64,000 nt of DNA from Nocardia acidivorans NBRC 108247 (GTDB lineage: Bacteria; Actinomycetota; Actinomycetes; Mycobacteriales; Mycobacteriaceae): contig NZ_BDAW01000040.1 in assembly GCF_001625085.1 (NCBI RefSeq), forward strand, positions 1-64,000, written 5' to 3'. The notes below the pieces were generated by a model, which saw only the letters and a list, made by a program, of their open reading frames with translations, had not been told where the DNA came from and made no database searches. Within the stretch, counting starts at the first letter, position 1. Each line of letters opens with the position of its first letter. A program made the position numbers and the translations under genes. Positions 1-10,076 of the stretch are shown here, one piece after another.

Positions 1-757
1 CGCCCCGGCCGACGGGGGCGCGCCGTATGTCGCCCTCGGCGACTCGGGTGCGGCCACCACCGGCGCGCTCGCGCTCGATCTCGGCGCGCCGCCGCAATGC
101 CTGCGCTCCACCGCGAACACGCCGAAGCTGGTGGCCGCGGATCTCGGTATGCGCCTTGATGATCGGACCTGCAGCTCGGCCAAGATCCCGCACCTGACCA
201 CGTCGCAGGGCGCCGGTATCGCGCCGCAGTTCGAGGGTCTGGGGCCGAATACCGAACTGGTGACCGTGCATATCGGCGCGAACGACGCCGAGATGACCAG
301 GTACATTCTGACCTGTCATCTGGCGGGGGTGAGGCCCTGCGCCGATCCGGCGTGGGACGGCTCCATCGACGCCATCGCCGCATCGTATTCGGCCGCGCTG
401 CATCGGATTTCGGCACTCGCGCCGAATGCGAGGATCTATGTCGACGGCTGGCCGGCCTATGTGCGCGCGGGTGGCTGCGCCGATCTGGTCGGGCTGCGCC
501 CCGCCGACGCGCTCGTCATCCAGGCCGCCTTCGATTGGCTCAACGCGGTCGTCGCCCGGGAAGCCGCGGCGGCGGGCGCGATCTATATAGACACCCGCCC
601 GGAGTCCATCGGTCACGATATGTGCGCCCCGGCGGGCGCGCGCTGGTTCGAACCGCTGTTGGCGACCCAAACCCTGCTGCCGTATCACCCCACCCTGGAG
701 GGGATGCGAGGTATCGCCGACATCATCGTGCGCGCGATCCGCACGCAGCGGGGTTGA
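1..757 (+). CDS. SGNH/GDSL-family hydrolase, 5' end outside window
   Basis: Secreted-type esterase/lipase of the SGNH fold; the reading frame is open from base 2, so the start and any signal peptide lie upstream. The block-I motif YVALGDSGAA contains the Gly-Asp-Ser nucleophile at about bases 26-55. The oxyanion motif HIGANDAE (bases 268-291) is block III, and the catalytic Asp/His block is probably DMCAPAGARWFEP followed by YHPTLEGM near the C-terminus. Several Cys (PQC, RTC, LTC, PCAD) suggest disulfides, as in secreted actinobacterial SGNH lipases. An internal ATG at 131 lies after the catalytic Ser and cannot be the real start. Substrate unknown. Confidence 0.85.
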   Translation, partial: APADGGAPYVALGDSGAATTGALALDLGAPPQCLRSTANTPKLVAADLGMRLDDRTCSSAKIPHLTTSQGAGIAPQFEGLGPNTELVTVHIGANDAEMTRYILTCHLAGVRPCADPAWDGSIDAIAASYSAALHRISALAPNARIYVDGWPAYVRAGGCADLVGLRPADALVIQAAFDWLNAVVAREAAAAGAIYIDTRPESIGHDMCAPAGARWFEPLLATQTLLPYHPTLEGMRGIADIIVRAIRTQRG

Positions 758-766
758 GCGGGGGGA

Positions 767-1138
767 TCAGTAGACCGGGCCGGTGTACTTCTCGCCCGGT
801 CCCGCGCCCGGTGCGTCCGGATGCGCCGAGGATTCCCGGAACGCGCGCTGCAGCGATTGCAATCCGTCGCGGATCGGTCCGGCGTGCGGTCCGAGGTACT
901 CGACCGACGCGGTGACCAGACCGGCGAGCGCGGTGATCACCCGGCGGGCCTCGTCCAGATCCAGGTGCGGGCTGGCGGACGGATCGTCCTCGCCCAGGCC
1001 CAGCTTCTCGGCGGCCGAACTCATCAGCATGACGGCCGCGCGGCTGATAACCTCGACCGCCGGGATCTCGGCCAGCTCGCGCACGACCTCACCGTCGATG
1101 AGAGTCGACTCCTGTTCGTGTACTGACGCCTCGCTCAT
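767..1138 (-). CDS. DUF1844 domain-containing protein
   Basis: A 123-residue cytoplasmic protein that I match to the DUF1844 family, usually found beside infC in actinobacteria. The core reads [20 protein letters not shown], then [17 protein letters not shown]. The tail is Pro/Gly-rich. It ends 9 bases from the convergent SGNH gene and is divergent from infC, whose leader starts just beyond its ATG. Function unknown; the infC neighbourhood is a family habit, not proof of a role in translation. Confidence 0.8.
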   Translation of the reverse strand: MSEASVHEQESTLIDGEVVRELAEIPAVEVISRAAVMLMSSAAEKLGLGEDDPSASPHLDLDEARRVITALAGLVTASVEYLGPHAGPIRDGLQSLQRAFRESSAHPDAPGAGPGEKYTGPVY

Positions 1139-1530
1139 GCCCTAGATCTTGGCACCGACCGGGTTGCCGCTGGTCGAGGGGGCGGCCGATTCGGTTCTGC
1201 GGCGCGGGGCTGTTAGACTCTCCTGCGACGACCGCCCCGGTCCGATTCATGTTGTCAATCTTCATGTATTCGGCCAGGGCATCAAGTGGAGCCCGACTCC
1301 CACCGTCAGCCGGTCTTCGAACCAGGCGAACGGTTCCGGTCGCCCATTCTTCACCGGATGGGTATCTGTGTGGGTTCGCCCAGTACAGGTGCGATGCGAG
1401 TTGTTTGCGTCGTAGATCGGTCGACTCGGGCCCCGTGTTGGAGAAATACCAACCCGGGGCTTTCGTGTTGAAATTGGGGTTGCAGTTATTGCTTGCGGTC
1501 GTTGACGAACCGCTTGACCTAGGAGGCCCC
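1139..1530 (+). promoter_or_regulatory. infC operon leader and promoter region
   Basis: 392 bases without a credible gene between the DUF1844 start and infC. A possible -10 hexamer TAGACT lies at 1214-1219 behind TGT; no strong -35 is visible. If transcription starts near 1226 the leader is about 300 nt, long for a housekeeping gene. It contains the attenuator-like hairpin listed separately and ends in AGGAGG at 1521-1526, four bases before the ATC start of infC. The infC frame is open through most of the leader, but the Shine-Dalgarno and family N-terminus place the start at 1531. Confidence 0.5.
1430..1466 (+). terminator. Attenuator-like hairpin in infC leader
   Basis: Arms 1430-1441 and 1449-1460 pair over 11 of 12 positions (GCCCCG + GTTGG against CCAAC + CGGGGC, one T/C mismatch) around the loop AGAAATA, followed by TTTCGTGTTG. 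This is the shape of an intrinsic terminator with a short U tract, about 70 bases upstream of the start codon, so it would act as an attenuator rather than end a gene. No alternative antiterminator pairing was worked out. Confidence 0.55.
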
Positions 1531-2169
<639 letters not shown>

Positions 2170-2232
2170 TAACGACAAGCAACCGGAAGCGCGTTTCGCC
2201 GCGCCTCCGGCACGAGACAGATTGAGGAATCC

Positions 2233-2427
2233 ATGCCGAAGATGAAGAAGCACAGCGGCGCCTCGAAGCGATTCAAGGTGTCCGGTGCGGGCAAGCTGCT
2301 GCGTCAGCAGGCGAACCGTCGCCACCTGCTCGAGCACAAGCCGTCCACCCGGACTCGTCGTCTGGACGGCACGGAGGTCGTCGCGAAGGCGGACGTCGCT
2401 CGCGTCAAGAAGCTGCTCGGTCTCTGA
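2233..2427 (+). CDS. rpmI: 50S ribosomal protein L35
   Basis: 64 residues, the usual L35 length, very basic, beginning [16 protein letters not shown] and ending [10 protein letters not shown]. Structural protein of the large subunit. GAGGAA lies just upstream of the ATG. Middle gene of the infC-rpmI-rplT operon, 63 bases after infC and 91 before rplT. Confidence 0.97.
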   Translation: MPKMKKHSGASKRFKVSGAGKLLRQQANRRHLLEHKPSTRTRRLDGTEVVAKADVARVKKLLGL

Positions 2428-2518
2428 CCGCGTAAGCACCTCGCGTTCTCGAACGCCAACTCCCCGACCCACTTCGGGTGCGACCGCAGCGCCCGCCGAA
2501 TCGATCAAGGACTGACAA

Positions 2519-2899
2519 GTGGCACGCGTCAAAAGGGCTGTCAACGCTCAGAAGAAGCGCCGTTCCGTACTCGAGGCCTCCAAGGGCTACCGCGGCCAGC
2601 GCTCGCGCCTGTACCGCAAGGCCAAGGAGCAGCAGCTCCACTCGCTGACCTACGCCTACCGGGACCGCAAGGCTCGCAAGGGTGACTTCCGCAAGCTGTG
2701 GATCGCTCGTATCAACGCCGCCGCGCGTCTGAACGACATCACCTACAACCGCTTCGTCCAGGGCCTCAAGCTCGCGGGCGTCGAGGTGGACCGCAAGATC
2801 CTGGCCGAGCTGGCCGTCTCCGACGCCGATGCCTTCGCCGGCCTCGTGGCCGTCGCCAAGGCCGCCCTGCCGGCCGACGTCAACGCCCCGGCCGCCTGA
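2519..2899 (+). CDS. rplT: 50S ribosomal protein L20
   Basis: 126 residues starting at GTG ([16 protein letters not shown]). Basic N-terminal arm and globular C-terminal domain (FCQ-free form: [25 protein letters not shown]). L20 nucleates 50S assembly and in several bacteria represses its own operon by binding the infC-rpmI leader or intergenic RNA; whether the leader here is an L20 target is not shown. Short Ala-rich tail. Confidence 0.97.
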   Translation: MARVKRAVNAQKKRRSVLEASKGYRGQRSRLYRKAKEQQLHSLTYAYRDRKARKGDFRKLWIARINAAARLNDITYNRFVQGLKLAGVEVDRKILAELAVSDADAFAGLVAVAKAALPADVNAPAA

Positions 2900-2910
2900 G
2901 CTCCGGCTGC

Positions 2911-3741
2911 GTGACAACACAGCACAATTCGGAACGACCCGTGGAAGCGCTCTCCGAGCGCAATCCACGGGTCGTTTCCGCTGTCAAGCTGCATCGCGCG
3001 CCGGTGCGGCGCAAAAGTGGACTGTTCCTGGCCGAGGGCGCGAACTCGGTCGCATCGGCGCTGGACACCGGACGCGTGGAAGAGCTGTTCTTCTCGCTGG
3101 AGGCCGCCAAGCGGGAGAATGAACTGGTCGCCGGCGCCGCCGCCATGGGCGTGCGCACCACACTGGTGAGCGCGCGCGCCGCGGAAGCCTTGGGGGAGAC
3201 CGTGACTCCGCCCGGCCTGGTCGCGGTCTGCCGTCAGGTCGATGTGCCGCTGAGCGAGGTGCTCACCGCCACACCGAGCCTGCTCGCCGTCCCGGTCGGC
3301 ATGTCCGATCCCGGCAACGCGGGCACGCTGATCCGGGTCGCCGACGCGGTGGGCGCCAATGGTGTGGTGCTGGCCGGTGATTCGGTGGACCCGCACAATG
3401 GCAAATGCGTCCGCGCAAGCGCCGGAAGCGTTTTCCACCTGCCCATCGCCCGCGAACGCGACACCGAGACGGTGCTCTCCGCACTGGAGAACGCGGGCAT
3501 CGCCCTGTTGGCCACCACCGCCAAGGGCGAGGTCGACCTCGACGACGCCGATGCGATCCTGCGCGGCCCCGTCGCCTGGCTCTTCGGCAATGAGGCGCAC
3601 GGTCTGGACCGCGCCGTCGCCGAACGCGCCACCCACCGTGTCCGAATCCCCATCCACGGTCGCGCCGAAAGCCTGAATCTGGCTGCGGCGGCATCGATCT
3701 GCCTGTACGCCAGCGCCCGGGTGCAGCACGCCGCGCGCTGA
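2911..3741 (+). CDS. tsnR: SpoU/TrmH-family 23S rRNA 2'-O-ribose methyltransferase
   Basis: 276 residues from GTG 2911, 11 bases after rplT. SPOUT knot motifs are complete: GNAGTLIRVADAVGANGVVL (motif 1), WLFGNEAHGLD (motif 2), and RAESLNLAAAASICLYA (motif 3, SAM binding). The N-terminal part (SERNPRVVSAVKLHRAPVRR...FLAEGANSVASAL) is the RNA-binding L30e-like domain. The order rplT-tsnR is the same as in mycobacteria. A second GTG at 2941 is possible; the frame is open upstream into rplT, but that extension is a shadow. The precise rRNA target cannot be read. Confidence 0.88.
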   Translation: MTTQHNSERPVEALSERNPRVVSAVKLHRAPVRRKSGLFLAEGANSVASALDTGRVEELFFSLEAAKRENELVAGAAAMGVRTTLVSARAAEALGETVTPPGLVAVCRQVDVPLSEVLTATPSLLAVPVGMSDPGNAGTLIRVADAVGANGVVLAGDSVDPHNGKCVRASAGSVFHLPIARERDTETVLSALENAGIALLATTAKGEVDLDDADAILRGPVAWLFGNEAHGLDRAVAERATHRVRIPIHGRAESLNLAAAASICLYASARVQHAAR

Positions 3742-3902
3742 CTCGGCGCTGTCACACCCCCGCGTCATGACGGCGCACCCTCCCCGTGCGGGTGTGCCGT
3801 TCGCGTACGGGTATGCGGGTCAATCGGAGTGGATAGCGCGCCCGCGACCGGGTCGGCCCGCCGGGATTCGGTGTGCTGGGATGCTGCCCTTACTCTTACC
3901 CG

Positions 3903-5414
3903 GTGACATCGCCCAGCACTCTGCGGTCCGGTGCGCTCTCCCTGGCATCCAGTGTGGTGATCGGGGTGGCGTCGGCGGGGCCCGCGTACAGCATTACCGC
4001 CACCCTCGGTCTGGTGGTCGCCGCCGTCGGCCTGCAATCACCGATCATCGTGCTGCTGGCCTTCGTGCCGATGCTGCTCGTGGCCATCGGGTATCGGGAT
4101 CTCAATGCGGTGGAACCGGATCCGGGCACCACCTTCGTCTGGGCGACGCGCGCGTTCGGACCGTTCACCGGGTGGATGTCGGGCTGGGCGATCGTGGTGT
4201 CGGATCTGCTGGTGATGGCGAGTCTGGCGCAGATCAGTGCGCAGTACACCTTCCATCTGTTCGGTGCGCACGGGATCGGGTCGGATGCGACCAATGTGTG
4301 GGTGCTGTTGCTGGGCATTGTCTATCTGGTCGTCATGACCATGATCGCGGTGTACGGGATCGATGTGTCCGCGCGGCTGCAATCCTGGCTGCTGGCGGTC
4401 GAATTCGGCATGCTGGTGGTCTTCTCGGTCGTCGCGCTGACCCGCGTGGTCATCGGGAACGCGCCGGAAGGCGCACATCTGCCGGAATGGTCGTGGTTGA
4501 ACCCCTTCGAGATCGGATCCTTCTCGGACTTCATCACCGCCATGCTGCTCATGGTCTTCATCTACTGGGGCTGGGATTCGGCGGTCGCGGTGAATCAGGA
4601 GACCGTCGATCCGCGGCATACCCCCGGCCGCGCGGCGGTGCTCTCGACCATCACCCTCGTGGCGCTGTATCTGCTGGTGACGGTGGCGGGACAGGCTTTC
4701 GTCGGGGCGGGCACCGAGGGGCTCGGGCTGGCCAATCCCGATCATGTGGACGATGTGCTGGGTGCGCTCGGCAATGCCGTCTTCGGGGCCGGACCGCTCG
4801 GCACCGTGCTGGTGCATCTGCTCTTCCTGATGGTGCTCACCTCGGCGGCGGCCTCCACCCAGACCACGATTCTGCCGACCGCGCGCGCCACCTATTCGAT
4901 GGCGCTGCATCATGCGCTGCCCGCGGCGTTCGGGCGGATCCATCCGCGTTTCCGGACCCCGGTGTTCTCCACCATCGTGTTCGGCGCGGTGTCGGTGGTG
5001 CTGTACGTGGGGCTGAACTTCGCCTCGGGCGGACGGCTCATCGCCGAGGCGGTGACGGCGATCGGCATCTCCATCGGCCTGTATTACGGGCTCACCGGGC
5101 TCAGCTGCGCCTGGCTGTATCGCGATCAATTCGCTTCCAGCCCAAGGACTCTGATCATGAAGGGGGTGCTGCCCGCGCTCGGCGGTTTCGCACTGCTGTT
5201 CGCGGCGGCGTGGACGGCGGTGACGTCCTGGTTCGGCGCGATCTTCGTGCTGGGGGTGGGCACGTTGCTGATCGGTATTCCGATCTATCTGGTGCTGGCG
5301 CGCCGAATGCCGCCGTTCTTCCGCGGTGAGGTGCTGGCGCGGCGACTGCCCGCGCCGACCGAGCGGATTATCGAGGCCGACGCGCCGGAGACGGATGCGC
5401 CGGCGCGCGGCTGA
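3903..5414 (+). CDS. APC-superfamily amino acid/polyamine permease
   Basis: About 503 residues with 12 hydrophobic segments. The N-terminal TM1 region SLASSVVIGVASAGPAYSITATLG is the unwound substrate-binding helix typical of APC carriers; FDPG-like loops such as EPDPGTTFVWATRAFGP follow. GTG 3903 is preferred to the upstream ATG at 3873: TACTCT at 3891-3896 makes a -10 whose transcription start would fall at about 3903, giving a leaderless message. Substrate (amino acid, polyamine or ethanolamine) not predictable. Convergent with the TetR gene 6 bases downstream. Confidence 0.85.
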   Translation: MTSPSTLRSGALSLASSVVIGVASAGPAYSITATLGLVVAAVGLQSPIIVLLAFVPMLLVAIGYRDLNAVEPDPGTTFVWATRAFGPFTGWMSGWAIVVSDLLVMASLAQISAQYTFHLFGAHGIGSDATNVWVLLLGIVYLVVMTMIAVYGIDVSARLQSWLLAVEFGMLVVFSVVALTRVVIGNAPEGAHLPEWSWLNPFEIGSFSDFITAMLLMVFIYWGWDSAVAVNQETVDPRHTPGRAAVLSTITLVALYLLVTVAGQAFVGAGTEGLGLANPDHVDDVLGALGNAVFGAGPLGTVLVHLLFLMVLTSAAASTQTTILPTARATYSMALHHALPAAFGRIHPRFRTPVFSTIVFGAVSVVLYVGLNFASGGRLIAEAVTAIGISIGLYYGLTGLSCAWLYRDQFASSPRTLIMKGVLPALGGFALLFAAAWTAVTSWFGAIFVLGVGTLLIGIPIYLVLARRMPPFFRGEVLARRLPAPTERIIEADAPETDAPARG

Positions 5415-5420
5415 ACGGGC

Positions 5421-5987
5421 TCACAAGTCGGGATTGATACAGGTGAGAATCTCCGTGGCCCAGGGAGTTTCGACGGCGTCTGGGCCGACCACCTGCATGG
5501 CGGCCATATCGGTGAGCAACATGCCGGTGGCGATGAAGGCCCCGGCTTCGCTCGCCGACGCGCCGGTCAGATCGCGCACCAGTTGGTAGACCTCGCCGAA
5601 GCGGGCGCGCATGACCGGGCCGATCGCGGGATCACCGCTGGCCGAGAAGCCGTGCAGCAGTACGCGCGGTAGATCGCGTTCGGTGAGCAGTACCCTGTAC
5701 GCCGCCCCGAGATCCTCGAGTGCCTCCTCGACGGTGGCGTCGGCGGGGATCTGTTCGGCGGCGGTGCGGAAGAGGTCCTCGATGCGATCGCAGACCAGGC
5801 GCAGGGCGGCCAGGAACAGTTGCTGTTTGGTGCCGAAGAGCCGGATCACATACGGCTGCGAGACACCGGCGCGGCGTGCGATCTCATCGGTTTTGGTTGC
5901 GGCATAACCGGATTCGGCGAAGGCGGTGACGGCGGCCGCGAGTACCTGCTCGCCGCGCTCGCTCGCGGTCATGCGTGTCCTGGTCAT
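5421..5987 (-). CDS. TetR-family repressor of the divergent MFS pump
   Basis: 188 residues. N-terminal TetR helix-turn-helix: VLAAAVTAFAESGYAATKTDEIARRAGVSQPYVIRLFGTKQQLF (about 15-60), followed by an all-helical ligand-binding domain. Transcribed divergently from the MFS exporter with a 102-base gap containing repeats GTTATCAGTC, so it probably represses the pump and itself until a drug-like ligand binds. Start at ATG 5987; MTA at 5972 is an alternative. Confidence 0.9.
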   Translation of the reverse strand: MTRTRMTASERGEQVLAAAVTAFAESGYAATKTDEIARRAGVSQPYVIRLFGTKQQLFLAALRLVCDRIEDLFRTAAEQIPADATVEEALEDLGAAYRVLLTERDLPRVLLHGFSASGDPAIGPVMRARFGEVYQLVRDLTGASASEAGAFIATGMLLTDMAAMQVVGPDAVETPWATEILTCINPDL

Positions 5988-6025
5988 GGCGGTCTGCCTC
6001 CTCGATCTCGGACTTCCGGCGTCTT

Positions 6026-6074
6026 ATTGACATGTTATCAGTCAATGCATACTCTCTGGTTATCAGTCGATAAC
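6026..6074 (+). promoter_or_regulatory. MFS promoter with TetR operator repeats
   Basis: A near-consensus promoter faces the MFS gene: TTGACA at 6027-6032, 17-base spacer, TACTCT at 6050-6055. GTTATCAGTC occurs twice, at 6034-6043 inside the spacer and at 6059-6068 just past the -10. The second copy is half of a perfect inverted repeat GTTATC-AGTC-GATAAC (6059-6074). A weaker repeat ATTGAC/GTCAAT brackets the first copy (6026-6031, 6041-6046). Placement is right for TetR blocking RNA polymerase. Confidence 0.7.
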
Positions 6075-6089
6075 AACTAGGGACCGGAC

Positions 6090-7541
6090 ATGACTGAAGT
6101 ACTCGATAGCCCCGCATCACAGCCGGTTTCCGGCCCGCGCACGCCCCCGCTGTGGGCCGTGCTGGTCGCCGTCGGCATCCCCATGTTCATGGTCACGCTC
6201 GACAATCTCGTCGTGACCAATGCGCTGCCGGTCATTCGCACCGAGCTCAACGCCTCGCTCAGCGATCTGCAGTGGTTCATCAACGCCTACACGCTGTCCT
6301 TCGCCTCCCTGCTGCTCACCGCCTCCGCGCTGGGCGATCGGCTGGGGCGGCGGCGACTGTTCCTGATCGGCATCGCGGTCTTCACCGCCGCCTCGGCGGC
6401 CTGCGCCATGGCCACCGAGCCGTGGATGCTGATCCTGTTCCGGGCGATTCAGGGCTTCGGCGGGGCCGCGGTCATGCCGCTCTCGCTCACCCTGCTCTCG
6501 GCTCATGTGCCGGCGAAGATGCGCAGTGCCGCCATCGGGATCTGGGGCGGTATCACCGGGCTCGGCGTGGCGCTCGGCCCGGTGGTCGGCGGCGCGGTGG
6601 TGGACGGACTGAGCTGGCAGTGGATCTTCTGGCTCAATGTCCCCATCGGTATTCTCGCGCTCCCGTTCGTGGCTCGCGTGCTGAGTGAATCCTTCGGCGG
6701 CGCACGACGTTTGGATGTGCTCGGCCTGCTGCTGTCGGCCGGTGGCGTGCTCGCGGTGGTGTGGGGCGTCATCCACGGCGCGGACGACGGCTGGACCTCG
6801 GCCCCCGTGCTGACCGGAATGCTCGGCGGCGCCGCGCTGCTGGCCGGATTCATCGTCTGGGAACTGCGCGTCGCCGAACCCATGCTGCCGCTGCGGCTGT
6901 TCCGTTCCCGGGGCTTCAGCGCCATCAATACCGTGAACTTCGCCTTCTCGCTCGGCGTCTTCGGCTCGATCTTCCTGCTGTCGCAGTACTTCCAGGTGGT
7001 GCAGGGCTATACGCCGCTGGAGTCGGGTATTCGCACCATGCCGTGGACCATGGCCCCGATGGTGGTGGCCCCGCTCGCCGGTCTGATCGTAGACAAGGTC
7101 GGCCCGCGGGTCCTGGTGGTCATCGGTCAGATCTTCCTGGCCTCGGCGCTGGGCTGGATGGCCCTGATCGCCGATGTCGGCACCTCGTACGGATCGTTCG
7201 TGCTGCCGTTCATCCTCGGCGGCGTCGGCATGGGCCTGACTTTCGCCCCGGCCTCGACCGTGGTCATGGCCAGCGCCTCGGCCGAGGATCAGGGGATGGC
7301 CTCGGGCACCAGCAGCACCGTCCGCGAGGTCGGCGTCGCCATGGGCGTTGCGGTTCTGGCCTCGGTCTTCGCCTCGCACGGCGGTTACGGCACCCCGCAG
7401 ACCTACGTTGACGGCCTGGCCCCGGCGGTGGCGGTCGGCGCGGCCATCGTGGCGGTGGGGGCGCTCATCGCGACCCTGATCCCCGCCCGCAAGGTGATCG
7501 CGGCCGAAACCGCCAGCCGCACCGCCGAATTCGCGCACTGA
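6090..7541 (+). CDS. MFS transporter, DHA2 (EmrB/QacA) 14-TM drug exporter
   Basis: 483 residues with 14 predicted membrane segments. Motif A is ALGDRLGRRRLFLIG after TM2; the antiporter motif C is GLGVALGPVVGGAVVDGLSWQW in TM5. PMFMVTLDNLVVTNALPVI carries the DHA2 TM1 Asp. Proton-driven export of hydrophobic compounds is expected. It is controlled by the divergent TetR gene and its operator; a strong hairpin 32 bases after the stop ends transcription. Confidence 0.92.
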   Translation: MTEVLDSPASQPVSGPRTPPLWAVLVAVGIPMFMVTLDNLVVTNALPVIRTELNASLSDLQWFINAYTLSFASLLLTASALGDRLGRRRLFLIGIAVFTAASAACAMATEPWMLILFRAIQGFGGAAVMPLSLTLLSAHVPAKMRSAAIGIWGGITGLGVALGPVVGGAVVDGLSWQWIFWLNVPIGILALPFVARVLSESFGGARRLDVLGLLLSAGGVLAVVWGVIHGADDGWTSAPVLTGMLGGAALLAGFIVWELRVAEPMLPLRLFRSRGFSAINTVNFAFSLGVFGSIFLLSQYFQVVQGYTPLESGIRTMPWTMAPMVVAPLAGLIVDKVGPRVLVVIGQIFLASALGWMALIADVGTSYGSFVLPFILGGVGMGLTFAPASTVVMASASAEDQGMASGTSSTVREVGVAMGVAVLASVFASHGGYGTPQTYVDGLAPAVAVGAAIVAVGALIATLIPARKVIAAETASRTAEFAH

Positions 7542-7573
7542 TCGCCCGGCTGTATCGCCGTACGCCATCCCGA

Positions 7574-7608
7574 TTCACCCCCGCCGATCCGTTATCGGCG
7601 GGGGTGAA
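7574..7608. terminator. Strong hairpin after MFS gene
   Basis: Perfect 15-base arms TTCACCCCCGCCGAT (7574-7588) and 7594-7608 around the loop CCGTT. No T tract, as is common for actinobacterial terminators. It sits between the convergent MFS and HxlR genes and can serve both strands. The following bases to the HxlR stop (7609-7716) contain no recognised gene. Confidence 0.8.
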
Positions 7609-7716
7609 CTGGTTCCGGCACCCGATGCCGCGACGGTGCTGATCGAAAGCCGCCGCGTTTCACCGCCGCCGACTACGGCCTCGGCCGCCACCGTGTGGTA
7701 CGCCCGGCAGCCACCC

Positions 7717-8097
7717 TCAGCGATCTCGCCGCGCGCGGGCGCGCTCGACCTCGTTGATGTGCTGCTCGGTCCAATTGCGCAGGGCGGCAATGGGTTCGGC
7801 GAGACTGTGGCCCAGTTCGGTGAGTTCGTATTCGACCCGCGGGGGAATGGTGGGGTGCACCGTGCGGGTGAGGAAGCCGTCGGTCTCCAGGCTGCGCAGG
7901 GTTTGGGTGAGCATTTTCTGGGAGACGCCGCCGATGCGGCGGGACAGGTCCGTGTAGCGCATGGTGCCGTCCTGGCGGAGGGCATCGATGATCAGCACCG
8001 TCCATTTGCCCGCGATGTGGTCGAGGACCTGGCGGGTGGGGCATTTGGCGGAATAGACGTCGGCGGGTAGGCCGGAGGATTCGACGAGCGGTGTCAC
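7717..8097 (-). CDS. HxlR-family winged-helix regulator
   Basis: 126 residues with the HxlR core CPTRQVLDHIAGKWTVLIIDALRQDGTMRYTDL, then GGVSQKMLTQTLRSLETDGFLTR and VEYELTELGHSL. The Cys near residue 19, at the usual HxlR position, may sense electrophiles. Divergent from a nitroreductase with a 69-base gap carrying a perfect palindrome, so it probably controls that gene and itself. Confidence 0.93.
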   Translation of the reverse strand: MTPLVESSGLPADVYSAKCPTRQVLDHIAGKWTVLIIDALRQDGTMRYTDLSRRIGGVSQKMLTQTLRSLETDGFLTRTVHPTIPPRVEYELTELGHSLAEPIAALRNWTEQHINEVERARARRDR

Positions 8098-8112
8098 CTG
8101 AAGGAGAGTAGC

Positions 8113-8165
8113 GCACTAATTAGTGCCTACTTCCCGAATGAGCGTCACTCTCCAATAGTTAGTGC
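8113..8165. promoter_or_regulatory. HxlR operator palindrome and half site
   Basis: Perfect 14-base palindrome GCACTAATTAGTGC at 8113-8126. The same half site TTAGTGC recurs at 8159-8165, two bases before the nitroreductase ATG. This resembles the ACTA/TAGT-type operators of HxlR regulators. It lies between the divergent genes 7717-8097 and 8167-8811. Confidence 0.7.
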
Positions 8166-8166
8166 C

Positions 8167-10027
<1,861 letters not shown>

Positions 10028-10076
10028 TCCGACCCCCGCTGGGCCCCATTCACTAATCGAGGAAGCGAAACGTCAA

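Noticed and set aside
1249-1530. Upstream extension of infC from ATG 1249
   Set aside because: The open frame exists but lacks IF-3 similarity; AGGAGG and the family N-terminus put the start at ATC 1531, and the terminator-like hairpin lies inside the extension.
6117-7568. 483-codon open frame antisense to the MFS gene
   Set aside because: His/Asp/Arg-rich shadow, no similarity or ribosome site, same length only because it mirrors the real gene.
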